From Gimesia fumaroli (GTDB taxonomy: Bacteria; Planctomycetota; Planctomycetia; Planctomycetales; Planctomycetaceae): a stretch of 64,000 nt of DNA. Below, piece after piece: positions 28,101-35,149 of the stretch (position 1 is the stretch's first letter; every line of letters begins with the position of its first letter). The position numbers and the translations under genes are program-made. The stretch is from NCBI RefSeq assembly GCF_007754425.1, contig NZ_CP037452.1:5307164-5371163 (forward strand), in the 5' to 3' direction. The notes beneath the pieces are model-generated. The model was not told where the DNA came from. It was given only the letters and a program-made list of their open reading frames with translations, and did not search any database.

Positions 28101-29855
28101 GGCAAAGTCAAAAGCAGCACCGGCACCACCGTGAACCCCTATCAGTGGGTCGGTAAAGAAGGTTACTATCATGACACCGAAAGCGGACTCTACAATCTTC
28201 GCAACCGTTTCTATGGAGCTGGTGAAGGACGCTTTAAGTCCGAAGATCCGATCGGCTTTGATGCCGGGGATAGTAACCTTTATCGTTACGTTGGTAACAA
28301 TGCGGCGACTCTAACTGATCCCAGTGGACTGGCTCCTTTCAGTACCGGTATTCGTGCTGTGTCTGGAAATCAGTGCAGCTATGGCAGTCATGGGAGTACG
28401 ATAATTTGCCAATGTGAAACTAAAACAGATGAGCTGATAGAATCCGGTTTATATCAGTGGGAATATGCAACGGAATTATCATGGGTTGAGGCTGAAAAAA
28501 CAAAGAATTTGAATTTTGCAGATGTGTGTAGAAAAAAATGTCAATCAAGAGGCCGATTTACCGGATACTGGAGATGGAAAGGTTATAGAGTAAAATCACT
28601 TGCTGAGCGGGCTGAAGAAGAGCGAAGATACCAACAAGAAGTACATCGCGCAGTACTGGAACGCCTCTTAGCTCAAGCAACCGAGAACGTGATTAATCGT
28701 AAAGTCAAAATCGAGCCTGCATTAATACGTCTTGAATCCGGGCAAATAATCACATGGAATCGAGCCGAAGGAGATCTGGAAACCCTGAAAAGAATATGCC
28801 CTGACATAGATATAGCGCACATTTCTGATCAATGGGGGCGTTATGAAACAACGCCTGAGGGGATTATGGAGCTTACTCCGACAGAACTGAAGTCGTTAAT
28901 AGAGACTGAATACCAGAAGCTTGTTACTGCTTATAATTTAGAGCATGGTGGGCGACTTGATACATTACAGTTTTATATAGATGTCCTGGCCTTTGGTCTT
29001 GCCTGGGTACCAGGTGGGCAAGGATTGGCCATTGGACTTGAAGGATTAAATGCATTAATATCAGCAGGAAGAGGGCAAGATGAAGCGGCTGGGGGCCGTG
29101 TAATCGCGATTGCTGGTGGTGTTCTAATTGGTAAAGCAATCGAGAAAGGGTATCAGCTATATAAACTCAAAGCGAATAAGTCTGTTGGAGTTCTGGCTCA
29201 GGTAGATGATGCGGTGTCAGCGAGTGGAACTAAAGACGGGACCCTGATCGTCAAAACGGAGGATGCATTAGAAGGAGCAGCAAAAAAAACAAAAGGGCAA
29301 CTTGCAAACCTCGATACAGTCAGGAGGGGTGACAAACTCCTCACTGAAGAATTAGAGGAATTGAAAGAGTTGAGAAAACTGGGGGTTCGTATTGAATGGG
29401 ACACAACTGCTTCAAGAAAGCTATTATACAAACGAAATCGCTTATTTCCAGAAGACCCAAATAGTTTTGAGCGAAATCGAAAGAGAATCAATGCATTATT
29501 TAGCCTTGATGAATTAGGCAATCCCGTTATTTTCTTACGAAAAGATGCAACTAGAATAGAATTTCTTGAGGAGTATAAACATTTCAAACAGTATTTAAAG
29601 TGGGCGAAAGGTCGCCCCATAGGTGAAAGTGCTGAAGATTTGATTAAAGCTTGGTCAAAGTATCTTAAAACTGATCCTAAAACAATACCGAGCGTCGAAT
29701 TAGAAGCAGCAGAATACATTTGGAAATGGTTGCAGGCAAATGATGGAACTCCACAGGAGCTTGAAGTTGCTTCCCGGAATCTGATAAGATACCAAACTGA
29801 GCTCGATACGATAAAACGCTTAGAAAAACTGAATAAACAGAAGAGGTGTCAATGA
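22104..29855 (+). CDS. Giant RHS/YD-repeat polymorphic toxin, full-length
   Basis: 2583 aa from ATG 22104, chosen because AAGGA lies eight bases upstream; an in-frame TTG at 22065 has none. The N-terminal domain (about 1-200) is unfamiliar and has a Ser-only linker near residue 60. YD repeats (NPLGEITTTVYDAAGR type, about 60 copies) form the shell, followed by the RHS core with GLYNLRNRFYGAGEGRFKSE and LYRYVGNN, ending in TDPSGL near residue 2070, the usual self-cleavage site that frees the toxin. The variable C-terminus (about 509 aa) has a Cys/Trp-rich start (CQCETKTDE), two hydrophobic stretches (FGLAWVPGGQGLAIGLEG, VIAIAGGVLIGKAI), and a terminal domain with FLRKDATRIEFLEEYKHFKQ that resembles zincin-like metallopeptidase toxins. 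The catalytic assignment is tentative because the first His of HExxH is Glu. Base use becomes AT-rich at DPSGL. The immunity gene overlaps by four bases. How it is exported is not evident. Confidence 0.93.
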   Translation: MSGIVLIPQTNGSLAGSFSPPTNGQNNFQPKFSYLSSIQIEGVGGFCFIPNFDAQFIPLDVENSSSSSSSSSGGINTDNVMIVLGDGGAYEFNDKDANGDYTSSYGISMTLKETLTGWTLENLVENTTWTFNLDMHLIKINQAGAIWQINRKLVGEASVPDSLVGPEGQTYTFQYSNEATLPNIISIFDTSNRESKLSYSQDGSKLKTFEPAGGGVYSLSYDANSNITSVQAPGGNVTTFAYDSENRVNSYVLPGGSEFDVSYPNATTQVVLDPEQRRTTVISDDLGRTLSIEKNGQLWSYPYQDNYPTGRLSPTGIRTTFTHRTGSQNQKYLSGLETGVQNVASYNYDSNDRLSGWENWNGTRTTLAYDSLGNVNLIENPSGTRSTFTYDSNGLLTSTINPFGLRQTNVYDNARNQISKISPSGNRTTFSYNQYNQLAATTTPLGIVSQQTWDENNRLVAETNPLNQRTTFAYNADGKRIQSQNPLGQITTTVYDVNQRPVATVTPLGTRSTTAYDGIGNPIRTVVPSGLITTTVYNNLWMPVTQISPMQYRTTTVYDTDARPIATIDPLNRISTNVLDNDGRVIATINPAGYRTSYTYDADGNQTSITNPDSETQQSVYNTSNQLTASVDALGNRTSFTYDAIGRQISSTNPLGAITTTVYNSDNLPIATINPLGERTTTVYDDDNRAIATINPLGDRTTTVYDDASRPVATIDPLGNRNTTTYDPAGRAVAVTNPLNETTTTVYDANGRVTATIDPLNNITTSTYDSDGRQIATINPLGEITTSVYNNDGQQIATINPLGQRSTMVYDAAGQKIADVNPEGERTTTVYDVQGLVSATIDPLGQRTTSTYDDAGRQVSTINANGDISTTVYDAAGQQIASIDALGQRTTSVYDDAGRQIRSIDPLGQITTTTYDAAGQATAITNPLNEITTTTYDAAGRAVASTNPLNEITTTVYDNAGRTIAEVNPLGERNTTVYDAAGRAIANTNPLSEITTTVYDAAGQAIATVNPESERTTTVYDSAGRKIVSINALDERTTMAYDAAGREIATTNPLHETTTTTYDAAGRAVASINPLNEINTTVYDAAGQAIASVNPLLERTTSVYDAVGQEIAEIDPLGNRVTTTYDAAGQEISIIDANGDISTTVYDAAGQPVAEINALGDRTTTTFDAAGQAIAVTDPLNQITTTAYDAAGQPVSVTNPLNEITTTTYDAAGRAVASTNPLNEITTTTFDSAGRTIASIDPLNDITTTVYDQAGRSIASINPLSEITTTVYDAAGQAIATVNPEAERTTTTYDAAGREIASINPLGETTTTTYDAAGRTIASTNPLNEITTTSYDAVGRAVASINPLNEITTTVYDAAGRATSSINPLDEISTTVYDSIGQEIAEIDPLGYRTTSTYDAAGQQINSVNANDDVTTTVYDAASQAIAEINALGYRTTSVYDAAGRVVSTIDALNQITTTTYDAAGQAIAVTDPLNAVTTTTYDAAGRDIASTNPLNEITTTTYDSAGRPITITNPLGEITTTTYDAAGRATASTNPLSEVTTTTYDVAGQAIAEINANGDCTTTVYDQAGRISAFQDARNNRTSFQYDAAGREIARINPLLDRLTMVFDAAGQNTVRIDQESARTTYVYDAAGRVTQRHYPDGTRITWTYDAVSNPLVINSSEGSFTRTYDAVNQVQSVAWPTGKIVTWVYDAIGQRSTRDISTGTVTYTYDGQGNLTSLVNEQSERTTFSYDAVGRATRKQLANGTRTSMAYDAAGRETQITHFTSSNTPFSSFADTYNAAGNRIQRVNLDGDVTTWTYDSTSQVLSERYTDSLGTTITTFAYDAVGNRLAENNDSTITTSVYDAANRLETSEETAGITTYTYDKNGNQTSIEDPVSDITTYSWTYENQLAEIESPNGDLVTYTYAPVNKKSDELRLSKETDLEFTSYMWDDQNIILEQDEVSTVDAEYTVMPQAYGNLISQTRDAESSFYHFDPLGSTRELTDASETVTDSYLYSVFGKVKSSTGTTVNPYQWVGKEGYYHDTESGLYNLRNRFYGAGEGRFKSEDPIGFDAGDSNLYRYVGNNAATLTDPSGLAPFSTGIRAVSGNQCSYGSHGSTIICQCETKTDELIESGLYQWEYATELSWVEAEKTKNLNFADVCRKKCQSRGRFTGYWRWKGYRVKSLAERAEEERRYQQEVHRAVLERLLAQATENVINRKVKIEPALIRLESGQIITWNRAEGDLETLKRICPDIDIAHISDQWGRYETTPEGIMELTPTELKSLIETEYQKLVTAYNLEHGGRLDTLQFYIDVLAFGLAWVPGGQGLAIGLEGLNALISAGRGQDEAAGGRVIAIAGGVLIGKAIEKGYQLYKLKANKSVGVLAQVDDAVSASGTKDGTLIVKTEDALEGAAKKTKGQLANLDTVRRGDKLLTEELEELKELRKLGVRIEWDTTASRKLLYKRNRLFPEDPNSFERNRKRINALFSLDELGNPVIFLRKDATRIEFLEEYKHFKQYLKWAKGRPIGESAEDLIKAWSKYLKTDPKTIPSVELEAAEYIWKWLQANDGTPQELEVASRNLIRYQTELDTIKRLEKLNKQKRCQ
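23150..27000 (+). repeat. YD-repeat array, 63-bp period, about 60 units
   Basis: A 21-residue unit of the type NPLGEITTTVYDAAGRAIAS is repeated with few changes. Many neighbouring units differ by only a few bases, which indicates recent amplification and conversion. The period is a multiple of three, so copy change preserves the frame. The array forms the shell of the RHS protein. Confidence 0.92.
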
Positions 29856-30445
29856 CAACGAAAGAGGGAAGACCTCACAAATGTAAATATTGCGATTCGA
29901 CTCGGATTATCCCTGGAGTTAATGGGTCTCCATCGGAAGACGAGCTTTATACCCTCAAATTACAAGATAAAATTGCCCTTTTGGGATGTTTTGAACTAGT
30001 TAAAGGGAGCGCAATATGGTCCTGTGCGGATTGTGGTGAATGGGTGCAAGACGAAGCCTATCTCTATGATGAATCGAACAGCGAACTCGTACAGGCTTAT
30101 GAAGATGCGGTTAAAAACGCCTTTGACAATCTTGAGGTGCTAAATGAAGCGGAAATGAGAAAACTGAATGGCTTTCGCTTCTTGCGTTCATACTCACGGG
30201 AATATCTGAATGATGGATTTTTCGAGTTAGAAAAGACTGCAAAATCATTTTTAATTAAGACCTCTGACGGTGCAAAACACGAGTTTGTTAGCAATTCTCT
30301 CATTCCCATTGACTATTTTGGAATGATGGACGATTACCTTGGCGAAGAAGGCACTAAGGAGTTTGAAGTTCGGATCAATAAGGAAGCGTGTGTTGCGGTC
30401 GCCACTCGGGTCGCACCTGGCAAAATCCAGGTAAAACGAAAATGA
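29852..30445 (+). CDS. Immunity protein for the full-length RHS toxin (zinc-ribbon start)
   Basis: 197 aa. ATG 29852 overlaps the RHS stop (ATGA), implying translational coupling. The N-terminus has CKYC at 9-12 and CADC further on, a likely zinc-binding pair. The rest is acidic and helical with an EYL-rich stretch, and no signal peptide is present. Position after the toxin is the standard place for an immunity gene. A paralogue at 37592 shares the first residues and an almost identical C-terminal 30 residues, ending GKIQVKRK, but differs in the middle. This fits immunity genes that diversify together with their toxins. Specificity is inferred, not shown. Confidence 0.8.
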   Translation: MTTKEGRPHKCKYCDSTRIIPGVNGSPSEDELYTLKLQDKIALLGCFELVKGSAIWSCADCGEWVQDEAYLYDESNSELVQAYEDAVKNAFDNLEVLNEAEMRKLNGFRFLRSYSREYLNDGFFELEKTAKSFLIKTSDGAKHEFVSNSLIPIDYFGMMDDYLGEEGTKEFEVRINKEACVAVATRVAPGKIQVKRK

Positions 30446-30547
30446 CAATTGCCTGCTCTGAACGTTAGAGTCCGTGAGAATGCTATAAGCATGTAGGGCC
30501 TGCCGAACTAAGATACGTACAACGCTTAGCGCGACCAGTCTATATTA
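30446..30547 (+). repeat. 102-bp cassette linker, copy 1
   Basis: It lies between an immunity stop and the GTG that begins the next RHS core fragment. By eye it matches 38186-38287 at all but two of 102 positions. It is non-coding and includes GCTATAAGC and a TATATT box just before the core fragment. It marks the junction where displaced toxin cassettes are joined. Confidence 0.9.
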
Positions 30548-30551
30548 GTGA

Positions 30552-33110
30552 ATGAGCAGTCGGAACGGACCACGTTCAGCTATGATGCGGTCGGCCGCGC
30601 GACTGGCAAACGGCACCCGCACCAGCATGGCCTATGACGCCGCCGGTCGGGAAACGCAGATCACGCACTTTACGTCAAGCAACACCCCCTTCTCCTCTTT
30701 TGCCGATACGTATAATGCCGCCGGCAATCGAATTCAGCGTGTGAATCTGGATGGGGACGTGACGACATGGACTTACGATTCTAGTTCACAGGTCCTTTCC
30801 GAACGTTATACCGATTCACTGGGAACAACGATTACGACGTTCGCTTATGACGCCGTCGGAAATCGGCTGGTTGAAAACAACGATTCCACGATCACCACCA
30901 GCGTCTACGATGCCGCCAATCGTCTGGAAACCTCTGATGAAACGACAGGCATCACCACTTACACCTATGACAAAAACGGCAATCAGACGTCGATTGAAGA
31001 TCCCGTCGGAGATATTACCACTTACACCTGGACCTACGAAAACCAACTGGCGGAAATCGAAAGCCCCAACGGCGATCTGGTGACCTACACCTATGCCCCT
31101 GTTAACAAAAAGAGCGACGAACTCCGCCTCTCTAAAGAAACGGACCTGGAATTCACCTCTTATATGTGGGACGACCAGAACATCATCCTGGAACAGGACG
31201 ATGTGGGCACCGTGGACGCCGAATACACGGTGATGCCACAAGCCTACGGGAATCTGATCAGTCAGACCCGGGATGCGGACAGCAGTTTTTATCACTTCGA
31301 CCCGCTGGGCAGCACCCGCGAACTGACCGATGCCTCAGAGACCGTCACCGACAGCTACCTCTACAGCGTCTTCGGCAAAGTCAAAAGCAGCATCGGCACC
31401 ACCGTGAATCCCTATCAATGGGTCGGCAAAGAGGGGTATTACCATGATGCCGAAAGCGGACTCTACAGTCTTCGCAACCGTTTCTATGGAGCTGGTGAAG
31501 GACGCTTTAAGTCCGAAGATCCGATTGGTTTTGATGCCGGAGACGTGAACCTTTATCGCTATGTCGGTAACAATGCAGCGACGATAACTGACCCGAACGG
31601 TCTGGCTCCCTTTAGCACAGGTAGTCCTGCTATATCAGGGAATCAGAGTAGCTATGGTAGTCATGAGAGAACGATACTTTGCCAATGTGAAACTAAAACA
31701 GATGAGCTGATAGAATCCGGTTTATATCAGTGGGAATATGCAACGGAATTATCATGGGTTGAGGCTGAAAAAACAAAGAATTTGAGTTTTGCAGATGTGT
31801 GTAGAAATAAATGTCGATCAAGAGGCCGATTTACCGGATACTGGAGATGGAAAGGTTTTAGAGTCAAATCACTTGCTGAGCGGGCTGAAGAAGAGCGAAG
31901 ATACCAACAAGAAGTACATCGCGCAGTACTGGAACGCCTATTAGCTCAAGCAGCCGAGAACGTGATTAATCGTAAAAATGCCTTGGAACCTGCTATAGTA
32001 CTCGACAAAAAAACTGGGGTTGTAATAGATAGGAGTCGCGATGTCGATCCTAGATTGCTTGAACTTCAGTGTCTATATGGCAAGGATGAGTTGACGCATA
32101 TTCGAGACCAACGGGGACGATTTGAAAATGACCCGAAAGGGATTAAGACGCTTTCTGTCTACGATCAATCAAATTTAAAATCTCAGATCGAAAGTGAATA
32201 CCAGCAGCTTGTTGACAATTATAATTTGGAGCACGGAGGTAAGCTTGATAGGCTCCAATTTGCGATTGATGTCGTCGCTTTTGCTCTCGCGTTCGGTCCC
32301 GGTACCCAAGGGCTAGCTATTGGTCTGGAAGGACTAAATGTACTACTCTCAGCTGGAAGGGGACAAGGCGATGCAGCCGGAGCCCGGGTAATCGCTATTG
32401 CTGGCGGTGTCGTGATTGGTAAGGCAATCCAAAAAGGGTACCAACTATACAAACTCAAAGCTAATAAATCCGTTGGGGTGCTTGCTAATAATGTGGATGA
32501 GGCAGTGCCACCGAATAGTGTTCAAGAAGGATCTCTGGTTATTAAAACAGAGGACGCCCTCGATGCTATTCCAGCAAAACCAAAGGGGGGGCCAAAAAAA
32601 GGAAAAGGAGATAGTGGAAGTGCTGGTGCGTTTAAAAGTGTTCAAGTCTTTGACGAACTTGGCAACCCAGTTGAAGGATCTTTAACTTCTGGTTATCATG
32701 GAATACCTGGTAGTTCTGTCGACGACATTCCAGAAATTATTGAAAATGGATTACCAGGAGGGGGAACAAATACGAATCTTGGTGAACATGTAAATGGTGT
32801 TCCAGACAGCGCTTTCCGAGGTTTAGCATCTACATCAGGTTTGGGAGGTAATCCGACACAACAATTTCCAGTTGATTTTGCTTTAGAAGGAGGCTTAGTG
32901 GTTAAAATTAGAGGGGTTTTAGGCTGGGACACTCACCGGTATGCATCTAAAGCTGTCAAGAAATTGCGCAAAGGAGAAGGTGAAACAGCAATTTTAAGAA
33001 GAGTACCAACAGAAAATATTGAAGAAATTGGAATCGTAGGACTTGATAAACTTGGTCGAGAGAAAGTCATTAAATGGATTCCGAATCGTAATTTTAAAGG
33101 TTCACGTTAA
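30552..33110 (+). CDS. Displaced RHS core end with ADP-ribosyltransferase-like toxin
   Basis: 852 aa. It begins inside the RHS core with no N-terminal domain or YD array. The first 18 residues (MSSRNGPRS...) are out of frame with RHS; an 11-bp deletion at 30604/30605 then brings the ATG 30552 frame into the RHS frame. The core ends TDPNGL. The next 300 residues closely follow the main protein's pre-toxin part (CQCETKTDELIESGLY), but the end is different: YHGIPGSSVDDIPEIIENGL, then FRGLASTSGLGG, then GEGETAILRRVPTENIEEI. That order (aromatic-containing start, STS, Glu motif) fits ADP-ribosyltransferase-type toxins. No ribosome site is seen, so it is probably a silent donor cassette unless recombined into the main gene. 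Confidence 0.8.
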   Translation: MSSRNGPRSAMMRSAARLANGTRTSMAYDAAGRETQITHFTSSNTPFSSFADTYNAAGNRIQRVNLDGDVTTWTYDSSSQVLSERYTDSLGTTITTFAYDAVGNRLVENNDSTITTSVYDAANRLETSDETTGITTYTYDKNGNQTSIEDPVGDITTYTWTYENQLAEIESPNGDLVTYTYAPVNKKSDELRLSKETDLEFTSYMWDDQNIILEQDDVGTVDAEYTVMPQAYGNLISQTRDADSSFYHFDPLGSTRELTDASETVTDSYLYSVFGKVKSSIGTTVNPYQWVGKEGYYHDAESGLYSLRNRFYGAGEGRFKSEDPIGFDAGDVNLYRYVGNNAATITDPNGLAPFSTGSPAISGNQSSYGSHERTILCQCETKTDELIESGLYQWEYATELSWVEAEKTKNLSFADVCRNKCRSRGRFTGYWRWKGFRVKSLAERAEEERRYQQEVHRAVLERLLAQAAENVINRKNALEPAIVLDKKTGVVIDRSRDVDPRLLELQCLYGKDELTHIRDQRGRFENDPKGIKTLSVYDQSNLKSQIESEYQQLVDNYNLEHGGKLDRLQFAIDVVAFALAFGPGTQGLAIGLEGLNVLLSAGRGQGDAAGARVIAIAGGVVIGKAIQKGYQLYKLKANKSVGVLANNVDEAVPPNSVQEGSLVIKTEDALDAIPAKPKGGPKKGKGDSGSAGAFKSVQVFDELGNPVEGSLTSGYHGIPGSSVDDIPEIIENGLPGGGTNTNLGEHVNGVPDSAFRGLASTSGLGGNPTQQFPVDFALEGGLVVKIRGVLGWDTHRYASKAVKKLRKGEGETAILRRVPTENIEEIGIVGLDKLGREKVIKWIPNRNFKGSR

Positions 33111-33724
33111 TGCAATTAACACCAAAAGAGCTTCGTGAACGTTGGCTGACTGCTCAAGGAGAGAAGTTAAAGAAAGAAGTTGTTTGTTCGATTCTCGCTG
33201 ATCGTAGTTGGGTTGAACCATTAGCTCAGTTACCAGGTGCAGAAGAGGTTGAAAATAATGCGGATTTACGTGGTATTAAGATATCACGTATTTCATTGCC
33301 GGCAGCAGATTTTTCTTATGCCGTACTTGATTACGCCTGTTTTGATGAATGCGACCTACCGACTTCTGATTTCCAGTTCGGAAGTATTAGGGAAGTCAGC
33401 TTTGTAAAATCAAACTTGACACTCGCCCATTTCTGGCGCGTACGTGGGATTGGAGCTTCTTTTGATGAAGCCGATCTTTACAGAGCACGTATCATTGAAT
33501 CTGATTTAAGAAGCACTTCATTTTGTTTTACGCATTTAAGGAGAGCAAAGCTAGCCCATTCAAACTTCGAACGAAGCGTCTTTGAAGAAGCTGATTTACG
33601 TCAAGCTGACCTTTACGATTGCAATTTTCGTCATACTAATTTGTCTAAAGCTGACCTGCAGGGTGCTGAACTTGACCAGGCAGATTTTACTGACGCACTG
33701 CTCGATGGAACAATCGGTCTGTAA
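33110..33724 (+). CDS. Pentapeptide-repeat immunity protein
   Basis: 204 aa. Its ATG overlaps the preceding toxin stop by one base (TAATG). From residue 60 onward it has the A/C-D/N-L/F-x-x pattern (ADLYRARI, ADLRQADLYDCNF, KADLQGAELDQADF), forming a right-handed beta-helix. Pentapeptide proteins are common as immunity partners in polymorphic toxin systems. The tight overlap with the ADP-ribosyltransferase-like toxin supports that role. No signal peptide. Confidence 0.82.
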   Translation: MQLTPKELRERWLTAQGEKLKKEVVCSILADRSWVEPLAQLPGAEEVENNADLRGIKISRISLPAADFSYAVLDYACFDECDLPTSDFQFGSIREVSFVKSNLTLAHFWRVRGIGASFDEADLYRARIIESDLRSTSFCFTHLRRAKLAHSNFERSVFEEADLRQADLYDCNFRHTNLSKADLQGAELDQADFTDALLDGTIGL

Positions 33725-33787
33725 GCCGATTATGTGCCCATATAGTCAATTTATTCAGCCAGGTTTGGAAGAGAATAAAATGGACAG

Positions 33788-34319
33788 AAAAAGGTGTCAG
33801 GAACGAATGGCACTGCCGCTGTTTTTTGAGTTTGTGTTTGCGCAACGACTCCCGCGTGACGCAGTCACGGTTTTAATTTTCTGATTTTTTGCCAGTTCGC
33901 TGGAAATTGTGTTTGGCAAAACCTTTCCTGGCATTATGCTGCGTTCTGGCAAGACCTTCCTTGGGTTGGTGTGGGTAAAACATTTGACCAAGGAAGGTTC
34001 TATGCCATTTATATCAGCTTCCCGTTTGAATGCAGCATCATTTTCTCTTTTCAAACGCTCGATGATGCAAAATGCTTCGCTTCCGCTGGCCGATGTGATC
34101 GATGACCAGGGCTGGCAGCAGATCTTCGATGAACACAAAATCAATTTTGGTTCCGACGAGGATGACGTTTACACACCGGCAGTCACGCTCTGGGCATTAA
34201 TTTCTCAGGTCTTCTTTTCCGGGGAGCAACGCAGCTGTAAAGCAGCTGTGATCCGTGTTGCCAACCTGTGTGCCGCGCTGGGCCGACAGATTTGCAGCAC
34301 CAATACCGGTGCTTATTGT
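33788..34319 (+). mobile_element. IS4-family element, left part only
   Basis: Starts near AAAGGTGTCAGGAACG, which looks like an IS4-type end, and holds a 5' transposase fragment from 34002. It is cut by the IS66 copy starting at 34320. The right half is absent from this window. Confidence 0.65.
34002..34319 (+). pseudogene. IS4-family transposase, N-terminal fragment
   Basis: ATG 34002 follows AAGGAAGGTTCT. 106 codons remain (PLADVIDDQGWQQIFDEH, YTPAVTLWALISQVF, EQRSCKAAVIRVANL), matching the start of the planctomycete-type IS4 transposases as I know them. The frame then enters the IS66 end and stops. The DDE catalytic domain is lost. Confidence 0.75.
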
Positions 34320-34401
34320 GTAACCGGCCCACAAAATACACCTTGACGTGTATCGTATTCTGCATGTGTTTTAACCACCAGCATATTCAGGAGCGAAAGC
34401 G

Positions 34402-34749
34402 ATGCCCGCATCCCAGCCAACCCCGCGTGCCGACCAGCGACGGAACCCGAACCGTGAAGCGTTCTGGCGACAAACCCTTTCTGACCGACTGCAGTCCGGA
34501 CTCTCGATCCGTGCCTTCTGTCAGCGTGAGGGACTCAGCGAACCAGCTTACCACTACTGGCGACGGGAACTGAAAAAGCGGGATGCCGAGACAACCGCTG
34601 CAGCTTCCTTTCTGCCCGTTGAAGTCCAACTCCCTGCCACGCCGATTGAAATCGTGTTCTCACAGGGCACCTCGGTTCGCGTCGGAAACGGCTGTGATCA
34701 AACCACGCTCGAAACCGTGCTCGCCGCGCTGGAGCAGCGCGCATGCTGA
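34402..34749 (+). CDS. tnpA: IS66 accessory protein TnpA (copy 2)
   Basis: 115 aa, identical in sequence to the product at 14685-15032. The ribosome site AGGAGCG precedes the start, and tnpB overlaps the end. Confidence 0.93.
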   Translation: MPASQPTPRADQRRNPNREAFWRQTLSDRLQSGLSIRAFCQREGLSEPAYHYWRRELKKRDAETTAAASFLPVEVQLPATPIEIVFSQGTSVRVGNGCDQTTLETVLAALEQRAC

Positions 34750-35105
34750 ATCTGCCCACCCGCATTTATTTCTGCACGGTCCCCACCGATATGCGCAAAA
34801 GTTTTGACGGCCTCCTGCGAATGACCGAAGTCTACCTGCAGCAAAACGTACTCGACGGGGGACTATTTGTGTTTCTCAACAAAAAACAGGATCGGATCAA
34901 GCTGCTGTACTGGGACCACGATGGTCTGGCCATCTGGTATAAACGGCTGGAAGCGGGCACATATCAGCGTCTCTCCAGCCCGGAGGGCACACATGGCCTA
35001 CAACTGTCCTCAATCGACCTGGGGCTCCTGCTGCAGGGCATCGACCTGACCAGCGTGCAGCGCAGAAAACGCTATCAGATTTCAGAAAAAGTATCGACTT
35101 CATAA
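34743..35105 (+). CDS. tnpB: IS66 accessory protein TnpB (copy 2)
   Basis: 120 aa, identical to the product at 14329-14691, with the IS66 Orf2 hallmark IYFCTVPTDMRKSFDGL. Coupled to tnpA through ATGCTGA. Confidence 0.95.
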   Translation: MLNLPTRIYFCTVPTDMRKSFDGLLRMTEVYLQQNVLDGGLFVFLNKKQDRIKLLYWDHDGLAIWYKRLEAGTYQRLSSPEGTHGLQLSSIDLGLLLQGIDLTSVQRRKRYQISEKVSTS

Positions 35106-35149
35106 AAAAACAGTTCCCGCCTGACAACGATTATGTTAAGACGTGGAAC

